Source: Microbacterium ureisolvens | GTDB taxonomy: Bacteria; Actinomycetota; Actinomycetes; Actinomycetales; Microbacteriaceae | DNA: 64,000 nucleotides | NCBI RefSeq assembly: GCF_015278315.1 | Contig: NZ_JADIJE010000004.1 | Location: forward strand, 124,001 to 188,000 | Direction of reading: 5' to 3' | Shown: piece after piece, positions 57,678 through 64,000 of the stretch | How positions within the stretch are numbered: position 1 is the stretch's first letter | How the letters are laid out: the number at the start of each line of letters is the position of its first letter | Position numbers and translations under genes: made by a program | The notes under the pieces: generated by a model | Told to the model about the DNA's origin: nothing | Database searches by the model: none | What the model saw: the letters and a program-made list of their open reading frames with translations, nothing else

Positions 57678-58795
57678 CGGGTCGCCTGGAGGGCGTCCTC
57701 GAGCGCCGTCTTCACGGTGCCCTGGAGGTCGTGCCAGGAGGCGATGAACTTGTCGACGCCCTCGTCCTCGAGCACCTGCGTGACGTCGTCGAAGTCGACG
57801 CCCACCGCCGCGAGGTCGGCGAACACCTTGTGCGCGGCCTCGTAGGTGCCGGTGACGGTGTCGCCGGCGATCTGGCCGTGGTCGAAGGTGGCCTCGAGCG
57901 TCTTCTCGGGCATCGTGTTGACGGTGCCGGGTGCGACGAGCTCGGTGACGTACAGCGTGTCGGGCAGCGACGGGTCCTTGACGCCGGTCGAGGCCCACAG
58001 CGGACGCTGCACGTTGCCGCCCGCGTCCTTCAGCGCCTTCGCGCGGTCGGTGGCGAACTCCTTCTCGAACAGCTCGTACGCCAGGCGCGCGTTGGCGACG
58101 CCCGCGAGCGACTTCAGACCGGCGGCCTCGTCGGTGCCGACAGCCGTGAGGCGCTTGTCGACCTCGGTGTCCACCCGCGAGACGAAGAACGACGCGACCG
58201 AGTGGATCTGCGAGAGGTCGTGGCCGTTCGCCTTGGCCTGCTCGAGGCCGGCGAGGTAGGCGTCGATGACAGCCGCGTAGCGCTCGAGGCTGAAGATCAG
58301 CGTCACGTTGACCGAGATGCCCTCGGCGAGCACCGCGGTGATGGCGGGGAGACCCGCCTTCGTGGCGGGGATCTTGATGTGGACGTTGGGGCGGTCGACC
58401 TTGGCCCACAGCTCCTTGGCCTGCGCGATCGTGGCGTCGGTGTCGTGGGCGAGGTCGGGGGACACCTCGATCGACACGCGGCCGTCCACACCGTTCGTCG
58501 CGTCGTAGACGGGACGGAAGATGTCGGCGGCGTCGCGCACGTCGTCGGTCGTGGCGGCGAAGATCGCGTCGTCGACCGACGCGCCCGCGGCGGCGAGCTC
58601 GGTGATCTGCGCGGCGTACGAGTGTCCGCCGCCGCCGATGGCGCCCTGGAAGATCGTCGGGTTCGTCGTGACGCCTGAGACGTTGCGCGTCGAGATGAGC
58701 TCTGTCAGGTTGCCCGACGTGATCCGCTCGCGCGACAGGTCGTCGAGCCAGATGCTCACGCCCTCGGCGACCAGCTTCTCGGTGGGGGTGCTCAT
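57674..58795 (-). CDS. tal: Transaldolase
   Basis: Transfers a dihydroxyacetone unit in the non-oxidative pentose phosphate pathway. The 373-residue length fits the actinobacterial group. [13 protein letters not shown], the Schiff-base Lys in [12 protein letters not shown], and [17 protein letters not shown] are the family motifs. ATG 58795 follows tkt by 18 bases, and pgi overlaps its stop. Confidence 0.97.
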   Translation of the reverse strand: MSTPTEKLVAEGVSIWLDDLSRERITSGNLTELISTRNVSGVTTNPTIFQGAIGGGGHSYAAQITELAAAGASVDDAIFAATTDDVRDAADIFRPVYDATNGVDGRVSIEVSPDLAHDTDATIAQAKELWAKVDRPNVHIKIPATKAGLPAITAVLAEGISVNVTLIFSLERYAAVIDAYLAGLEQAKANGHDLSQIHSVASFFVSRVDTEVDKRLTAVGTDEAAGLKSLAGVANARLAYELFEKEFATDRAKALKDAGGNVQRPLWASTGVKDPSLPDTLYVTELVAPGTVNTMPEKTLEATFDHGQIAGDTVTGTYEAAHKVFADLAAVGVDFDDVTQVLEDEGVDKFIASWHDLQGTVKTALEDALQATR

Positions 58796-58813
58796 GCTGC
58801 CTTCTCCTCGTGC

Positions 58814-60934
58814 TTACTTCGCCGCGGCGAGTTCGAGTGCTGCCGTGGCCGCGAGGGACTCGCGGGCGGCCTCGACGACGGCGTCGGCGGTGATGCCGAA
58901 CTTCTGGAACAGGGTCTTGTAGTCGGCCGACGCGCCGAAGTGGTCGATCGCGACCGAGCGGCCCGCGTCGCCGACGATGCCGCGCCAGGTGAGCGCCGAG
59001 CCGGCCTCGACCGACACGCGCGCCCTGACGGCGGCGGGCAGGACCTTCTCGCGATACGCCGCGTCCTGCTCGTCGAACCACTCCAGCGACGGCGCCGACA
59101 CCACGCGGGCGTTGACGCCCTCGGAGGCGAGAGTCTCGCGGGCGGCGACCGCCAGCTGCACTTCGGAGCCGGTCGCGATGAGGATCACGTCGGGGGTGCC
59201 GTTCGGAGCCTCGGCGAGGATGTACGCGCCCTTGGCGACGCCGTCGGTCGACGCGAACACGTCGCCTTCCGCCTCGCCGGTGCCGCGAGCGAACACCGGG
59301 ATGTTCTGGCGGGTCAGCGCGATGCCCGACGGGCCGCCCTGACGGCGGACGATCTCGAGCCACGCGGCCGAGGTCTCGTTCGCGTCAGCGGGGCGCACCA
59401 CCGTGAAGTTCGGGATGGCGCGCAGCGTCGCGAGCTGCTCGACAGGCTGGTGGGTCGGGCCGTCCTCGCCGAGCGCGACGGAGTCGTGCGTCCACACGAA
59501 GATCGACGGGATGTCCATCAGCGCGGCCAGACGCACCGACGGGCGCATGTAGTCGCTGAAGATCAGGAACGTTCCGCCGAACGGACGCGTCGGGCCGTGC
59601 AGCTTGATGCCGTTGACGATCGCGCCCATCGCGTGCTCGCGGATGCCGAAGTGCAGCACGCGGCCGTAGGGGTCGCCCGACCACTCGTGGGTCGACCACT
59701 CGGCCGGGATGAACGACTTCGCGTCCTTGATGGTGGTGAGGTTCGACTCGGCGAGGTCGGCCGAGCCGCCCCACAGCTCGGGCAGCACCGCGGCCAGCGC
59801 GTTGATGACGGTGCCCGACGCGGCACGCGTGGAGACGTCCTTGCCGGCCTCGAACGAGGGGAGAGCGGATGCCACGTCCTCGGGCAGCTCGCCGGCCTCG
59901 AGGCGGTCGAACAGCGCCTTGCGCTCCGGGTTGGCGGCGGCCCAGGCGTCGAAGGACTCCTGCCATTCGGCGCGCGCGGTGGCGGCGCGGTCTGCCAGCG
60001 CACGGGTGTGGGCGATGACGTCGTCGGCGACGACGAAAGACTGCTCGGGGTCGAAGCCGAGGACCTTCTTCGTCGCGGCGAGCTCGTCGGCGCCGAGCGC
60101 GGAGCCGTGGATCTTGCCGGTGTTCTGCTTGCCGGGCGACGGCCAGCCGATGATGGTGCGGAGGATGATGAGCGACGGCTTGGCCGTCTCGCCCTTCGCG
60201 GCCTCGATCGCGGCGTACAGCTCGGCGACGTCTTCGACGTACTCGCCGGTCTTCTTCCAGTCCACGACCTGCACGTGCCAGCCGTAGGACTCGTAGCGCT
60301 TGGCGACATCCTCCGTGAAGGCGACGTTGGTGTCGTCCTCGATGGAGATCTGGTTCGAGTCGTAGATGGCGATGAGGTTGCCCAGCGCCTGGTGGCCTGC
60401 GAGCGACGACGCTTCGGAGGTGACGCCCTCCTGCAGGTCGCCGTCACCGGCGATCACGTAGATGTGGTGGTCGAACGGCGACTCACCGGCCGGGGCCTCC
60501 GGGTCGAACAGGCCCCGCTCGTAGCGAGCCGCGTACGCGAAGCCCACCGACGACGCCAGCCCCTGGCCCAGCGGGCCGGTGGTGATCTCGACGCCCTTGG
60601 TGTGGCCGTACTCGGGGTGACCCGGGGTGAGCGAGCCCCAGGTGCGCAGCGCCTTCAGGTCGTCGAGCTCCAGCCCGAATCCGCCGAGGTACAGCTGCAC
60701 GTACTGGGTGAGCGACGAGTGGCCGGCCGACAGGATGAACCGGTCGCGTCCGACCCAGTGGGTGTCCGTGGGATCGTGGCGCAGCACGCGCTGGTAGAGC
60801 AGGTACGCCGCCGGCGCCAGGCTCATCGCGGTGCCGGGGTGGCCGTTGCCGACCTTCTCCACCGCGTCCGCCGCCAGGACGCGGGCGGTGTCCACCGCGC
60901 GCCGATCGATCTCATCCCAAGCCAGTTCCGACAC
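58814..60934 (-). CDS. tkt: Transketolase
   Basis: Thiamine-diphosphate enzyme moving two-carbon units. The 706-residue protein has [13 protein letters not shown] at the N-terminus, the cofactor motif [15 protein letters not shown], the ARTHDS-like [20 protein letters not shown] (20 residues) pyrimidine site, and the C-terminal domain. GTG 60934 ([11 protein letters not shown]) is chosen for AAAGGCGG upstream; an extension to 61120 in the same frame has no family similarity. It is first in the tkt-tal-pgi-zwf-opcA-pgl operon. Confidence 0.97.
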   Translation of the reverse strand: MSELAWDEIDRRAVDTARVLAADAVEKVGNGHPGTAMSLAPAAYLLYQRVLRHDPTDTHWVGRDRFILSAGHSSLTQYVQLYLGGFGLELDDLKALRTWGSLTPGHPEYGHTKGVEITTGPLGQGLASSVGFAYAARYERGLFDPEAPAGESPFDHHIYVIAGDGDLQEGVTSEASSLAGHQALGNLIAIYDSNQISIEDDTNVAFTEDVAKRYESYGWHVQVVDWKKTGEYVEDVAELYAAIEAAKGETAKPSLIILRTIIGWPSPGKQNTGKIHGSALGADELAATKKVLGFDPEQSFVVADDVIAHTRALADRAATARAEWQESFDAWAAANPERKALFDRLEAGELPEDVASALPSFEAGKDVSTRAASGTVINALAAVLPELWGGSADLAESNLTTIKDAKSFIPAEWSTHEWSGDPYGRVLHFGIREHAMGAIVNGIKLHGPTRPFGGTFLIFSDYMRPSVRLAALMDIPSIFVWTHDSVALGEDGPTHQPVEQLATLRAIPNFTVVRPADANETSAAWLEIVRRQGGPSGIALTRQNIPVFARGTGEAEGDVFASTDGVAKGAYILAEAPNGTPDVILIATGSEVQLAVAARETLASEGVNARVVSAPSLEWFDEQDAAYREKVLPAAVRARVSVEAGSALTWRGIVGDAGRSVAIDHFGASADYKTLFQKFGITADAVVEAARESLAATAALELAAAK

Positions 60935-61278
60935 CGGGCCGCCTTTCTCTGGAGGTGCGCCCAAGAACGTGGCCGGCTCGCGGCCCTTGTCCGGATGGAG
61001 AAGGGGGAATCGGCGACGGGCGCGCGTGTTTCTCAGCATAGCGAAGGGGTATGCCACCCAGGCCATGCGAGCCGTCAATGTGACAGAGTCTTGCGAAGCC
61101 CGGGTCGCCGTCGGTGACATCCCGGTGTCGCAGGAGTCACGTTCTGCTCACGCCGAGGTCGTCGTCGATGTGATCCCCCTCCGGTCGGCGCCGGAGTCCC
61201 CGTCGCTCCCGCGGGCGGGGCGCGACACGCCGATGCCCTAGACTTGGGGGGATTCTGCAGGCGGCGATTGCGGGGGCC
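60935..61278. promoter_or_regulatory. Divergent promoter region between tkt and ctaB
   Basis: 344 bases without a gene. On the minus strand TTGACG (61073-61078) is a good -35, about 18 bases from a CATACC-like -10, and a TATGCT box lies nearer to tkt. On the plus strand TAGACT (61239-61244) is the likely -10 for ctaB. Nothing else is recognised. Confidence 0.5.
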
Positions 61279-62220
61279 ATGGACAGCACGAAGACGGCCG
61301 GGGCCGAGGCATCCGTCGACGGAACCCGCCGGTCTCGGCAGACCTTCGGCCGCACCGTCCGCGCGTACATCGCGCTGATGAAGCCCCGCGTGCTCGAACT
61401 GCTGCTGGTGACGACCGTGCCGGTCATGATCCTCGCTCAGGGCGGCTTCCCGAGCCTGTGGCTCATCATCGCGACCGTCATCGGCGGCACCGCGAGCGCC
61501 GGCTCCGCCGCGGCGTTCAACATGTACCTCGACCGCGACATCGACGCGCACATGCAGCGTACGGTGAACCGTCCGCTCGTCACCGGCGAGGTCTCGCCTC
61601 GCGGCGCGCTGATCTTCGCCTGGTCGCTGGCGGTCTTCTCGACGGTGTGGCTGTGGCTGACCACCAACTGGCTGGCCGCCACGCTGTCGGCCGTCGCCAT
61701 CTTCTTCTACGTGGTCATATACACGATGATCCTCAAGCGCCGCACCGAGCAGAACATCGTGTGGGGCGGCATCGCGGGCTGCTTCCCGGTGCTGATCGGC
61801 TGGACGGCGGTGACCGGGTCGCTCGCGTGGCCGCCGGTCATCCTCTTCGCCCTCGTCTTCCTGTGGACCCCGCCGCACTACTGGCCGCTGTCGATGAAGT
61901 ACAAGGACCAGTACGAAGAGGTCGACGTCCCCATGCTCGGCGCGACCCGTGAGGGCTCGCAGGTCGGGCTCCAGGTCATCCTCTACGCCTGGGCCACCGT
62001 CGTCTGCTCGCTGCTGCTGATCCCCGTCGCCGACATGGGCCTGGTCTACACGGTGTCCTCGCTCGTCTTCGGCGGGTGGTTCATCTACGAGTCCCACGTG
62101 CTCTACAACCGCGCGGTCCGCGGGACCGAGCCGCGGCCGATGCGCGTGTTCCACGCGTCGATCACGTACCTCACGCTGCTGTTCGTCGCGATCGCTGTCG
62201 ACCCGCTGCTGCCCTTCTGA
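61279..62220 (+). CDS. ctaB: Protoheme IX farnesyltransferase (heme O synthase)
   Basis: Adds farnesyl to heme b for the heme a of the aa3 oxidase encoded at the left end of the window. The 313-residue protein has about nine helices and the prenyltransferase motif [20 protein letters not shown] (N-x3-D-x3-D) near residue 82, and a second DxxD-like site near [17 protein letters not shown] 61279 follows a G-rich stretch; TAGACT is 34 bases upstream. It is divergent from tkt. Confidence 0.96.
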   Translation: MDSTKTAGAEASVDGTRRSRQTFGRTVRAYIALMKPRVLELLLVTTVPVMILAQGGFPSLWLIIATVIGGTASAGSAAAFNMYLDRDIDAHMQRTVNRPLVTGEVSPRGALIFAWSLAVFSTVWLWLTTNWLAATLSAVAIFFYVVIYTMILKRRTEQNIVWGGIAGCFPVLIGWTAVTGSLAWPPVILFALVFLWTPPHYWPLSMKYKDQYEEVDVPMLGATREGSQVGLQVILYAWATVVCSLLLIPVADMGLVYTVSSLVFGGWFIYESHVLYNRAVRGTEPRPMRVFHASITYLTLLFVAIAVDPLLPF

Positions 62221-62230
62221 CCACTCCGTC

Positions 62231-62257
62231 TGTCGAATCGGGCGGCTCTCGTTCGTC
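62231..62257 (+). promoter_or_regulatory. Candidate ECF42 target promoter
   Basis: TGTCGA (62231-62236), 17 bases, CGTC (62254-62257) fits the -35 TGTCGA and -10 CG[A/T]C known for ECF42 sigma factors, 46 bases before the DGPF gene start. Confidence 0.6.
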
Positions 62258-62303
62258 GGTGGAATGAGGGGCACAATGCCTCTCGACGACCGAGGAGGCG
62301 CAC

Positions 62304-62657
62304 ATGGCGCAGTACCTGATCCTGATCTACGGCGACGAGGCCCGCTGGGACGCCGTCACGGACGACGAACGGCAGCGTGTCGACGAGGGCCATCGCGCCT
62401 TCCGCGAGCGCGCGGCGGCGTCGATCCGCGCCTCCGGAGAGCTCGAGCCGACACGCATGGCCACCACGCTGCGATCCGGCGGTGAGCAGCCCCTCATCAC
62501 CGACGGGCCCTTCCTCGAGACGAAGGAGGTGCTCGGCGGCTTCTACGTCGTCGACGTGCCCGACCTCGATGCCGCGCTCGACCTCGCCGGCCTGCTCGCA
62601 GAGGTGCGACAGGGACACGGCGGCGTGCAGGTGCACCCGCTCGTGGATCATTCGTAG
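62304..62657 (+). CDS. DGPF/YCII-related domain protein
   Basis: A 117-residue protein of the YCII-related superfamily: MAQYLILIYGDEARW opens the ferredoxin-like fold, and TDGPFLETKEVLGGFYVVD carries the DGPF motif (67-70). The function is unknown. It precedes an ECF sigma factor with a C-terminal extension, the classic ECF42 pairing, with three bases between the genes. GAGGAGG precedes the ATG. The upstream TGTCGA-N17-CGTC suggests control by the partner sigma factor. Confidence 0.92.
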   Translation: MAQYLILIYGDEARWDAVTDDERQRVDEGHRAFRERAAASIRASGELEPTRMATTLRSGGEQPLITDGPFLETKEVLGGFYVVDVPDLDAALDLAGLLAEVRQGHGGVQVHPLVDHS

Positions 62658-62660
62658 ACG

Positions 62661-63950
62661 ATGGATGCCGCAGCCGGCCCCGTGCCGACCGCCGTGGTCT
62701 CGGCCGCCATCGCCGAGGCGCACCGCGCCGGATGGGGTGCGGTCGTCGGCACCACCGCGCGCCTCACGGGCGACCTCGACCTCGCAGAGGAATGCGCCCA
62801 GGAGGCGTTCGCGCGCGCTGTCGAGGTCTGGCCGGATCGCGGTATTCCGGACCGCCCGGGAGCGTGGCTGACCACCGTGGCCGCCAACCACGGGCGCGAC
62901 CAACTGCGTCGCCGGGCGGCGCTGCGGCAGAGACTGCCGCTGCTCGTCCGCGAGGAGCAGCTCGACGACGAGGCGCCGCTGCCCTCCGACGATCGGCTGC
63001 GACTGATCTTCATGTGCTGTCATCCCGCGCTCGGGCGTGAGTCCCAGGTCGCGCTCACCCTTCGGCTGGTGTGCGGCATCACGACCTCCGATATCGCGAC
63101 CGCTTTCCTGGTGAGCGAGTCGGCCATGGCGGCGCGGATCACGCGGGCCAAGCGCAAGATCACCGCCGCGCGCATCCCGTTCGGCGTCCCCGACGTGCGC
63201 GAGCTGCCGCGACGGGTGTCGGCGGTGTGCGACGTGCTCTACCTCGCCTTCACGGTCGGTCATGCCCCGCCCTCGGGAGACGAGGTCGTCCATGACGAAC
63301 TCACGGCTGCGACGATCGCCCTCACGCGGAACCTGCGCGCCCAGCTGCCCCGCGATCGCTCGGTCGCGGGCCTGCTCGCCCTCATGCTGCTGATCGACGC
63401 GCGCCGTGCGACACGCGGCCGGCTGCTCCCGGAGCAGGACCGGTCCCGGTGGGATCGCGCCAGGATCGGCGAGGGGCTGGCTCTGCTCGAGGCGGCGGCA
63501 GCCGGTCCCGTCGACCGCTTCGCGATCTCGGCCGCGATCGCGGCCGTGCACGCTCAGGCGCCGACCTGGGCCGCGACCGACTGGACGCGGATCGCCGAGC
63601 TGTACGAGGTTCTCGAGGCCCAGTGGCCGAGCCCGGTCGTCGCCCTCAACCGCGCTGTCGCCGTGGGGATGCGCGACGGCCCGGCGGCGGGGCTCACGGC
63701 GGTCGAGGCGGCCGGGGTGGCGCCGGAGCTCGGGCGCTACGCCTACCTTCCCGCCGCCCGCGCCGCGTTCCTGGCCGAACTGGGCAGGTGGGGCGAGGCC
63801 GCGGCGGCCTATGCCGAAGCGGCGGAGCTTGCCGGCGGCACCCGTGAGCGGGAACGGCTCGCGGACGAGGCGCTGCGGGCCCAGTCGCAGTCGGCGGGGC
63901 GGCGGCGAGCCGCGGACGGCGTCGACGTGCGCGCAACCGGCGGGGAATGA
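62661..63950 (+). CDS. ECF42-type RNA polymerase sigma factor with C-terminal extension
   Basis: A 429-residue sigma factor: sigma region 2 (about 20-80; DLDLAEECAQEAFARAVEVWPDRG), region 4 (about 115-170; RLIFMCCHPALG and LRLVCGITTSDIATAFLVSESAMAARITRAKRKI in parts), then about 250 residues of helical repeats (DUF6596/TPR-like) that replace an anti-sigma factor. In known ECF42 systems this extension is needed for activity. It follows the DGPF gene by three bases and the pair is probably auto-regulated. A 15-bp-stem terminator follows its stop. Confidence 0.93.
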   Translation: MDAAAGPVPTAVVSAAIAEAHRAGWGAVVGTTARLTGDLDLAEECAQEAFARAVEVWPDRGIPDRPGAWLTTVAANHGRDQLRRRAALRQRLPLLVREEQLDDEAPLPSDDRLRLIFMCCHPALGRESQVALTLRLVCGITTSDIATAFLVSESAMAARITRAKRKITAARIPFGVPDVRELPRRVSAVCDVLYLAFTVGHAPPSGDEVVHDELTAATIALTRNLRAQLPRDRSVAGLLALMLLIDARRATRGRLLPEQDRSRWDRARIGEGLALLEAAAAGPVDRFAISAAIAAVHAQAPTWAATDWTRIAELYEVLEAQWPSPVVALNRAVAVGMRDGPAAGLTAVEAAGVAPELGRYAYLPAARAAFLAELGRWGEAAAAYAEAAELAGGTRERERLADEALRAQSQSAGRRRAADGVDVRATGGE

Positions 63951-63952
63951 GA

Positions 63953-63982
63953 AGGGGCCGCCCGGCATGCCGGGCGGCCCCT
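63953..63982 (+). terminator. Terminator after the ECF sigma factor gene
   Basis: A perfect palindrome of 30 bases with GCATGC at the centre, followed by ACTCATG, starting three bases after the stop. Confidence 0.75.
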
Positions 63983-64000
63983 ACTCATGTCGCTGCTCAG

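Overview
This is 64 kb of chromosome from a high-GC Gram-positive actinobacterium, most likely a Microbacterium or close relative in Microbacteriaceae. The evidence is GC near 70%, frequent GTG starts, WhiA, RbpA and OpcA, a diheme QcrC with an actinobacterial four-subunit cytochrome c oxidase, and 'TAnnnT' -10 boxes sitting 6-7 bases before many start codons. No rRNA, tRNA, CRISPR array, insertion sequence or prophage was seen. The first gene is cut by the left edge of the window.

Layout. 1-9.4 kb: end of an Fe-S carrier gene, then the respiratory bc1-aa3 genes in two opposed operons (ctaC-ctaD-ctaF on plus; ctaE-qcrC-qcrA-qcrB on minus) with a PP2C phosphatase and a rhodanese between them. 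9.6-13.2 kb: trpD, a membrane protein, a PHP phosphoesterase and a 5'-3' exonuclease. 13.4-17.8 kb: four genes coupled by 4-base overlaps for a sialic-acid-like (nonulosonate) surface sugar. They are a sialyltransferase-like protein, a CMP-sugar synthetase fused to an intact HAD phosphatase, a short NeuB-type synthase and a DUF6716-type transferase. 17.7-28.6 kb: accessory genes (secreted and lipoproteins, DksA/TraR, SEC-C protein, PEP-mutase-like enzyme, flavin monooxygenase, TetR/VOC pair, amino acid permease, dehydrogenases, PH-domain protein).

28.7-41 kb: ribosomal protein S1, a GIY-YIG-like protein, two paralogous glycine-tailed proteins, a histidine kinase/degenerate GGDEF/response regulator set, coaE, uvrB, small zinc proteins and a MarR regulator. 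41-52.7 kb: a conserved actinobacterial core, uvrA-uvrC-rapZ-whiA-sodA-gap-pgk-tpiA-secG-rbpA, without the yvcK gene often found between rapZ and whiA. 52.7-61 kb (minus): tkt-tal-pgi-zwf-opcA-pgl, the pentose phosphate pathway with glucose-6-phosphate isomerase. 61.3-64 kb: ctaB (heme O synthase for the oxidase at the left end), then a DGPF/YCII protein and its ECF42-type sigma factor.

Most interesting signals: (i) the nonulosonate cluster, whose gene content fits a Kdn route (phosphatase present, ManNAc epimerase absent); (ii) PafBC/RecA-independent DNA-damage promoter motifs with exact spacing before uvrB, uvrA and an uncharacterised GIY-YIG-like gene, which links that gene to DNA repair; (iii) a widespread leaderless promoter layout; (iv) a 41-bp segment shared by a small membrane-protein gene and a noncoding site 12 kb away; (v) an ECF42 system with its expected promoter. 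Coordinates and motifs were read by eye; family assignments are from recognition, not searches.
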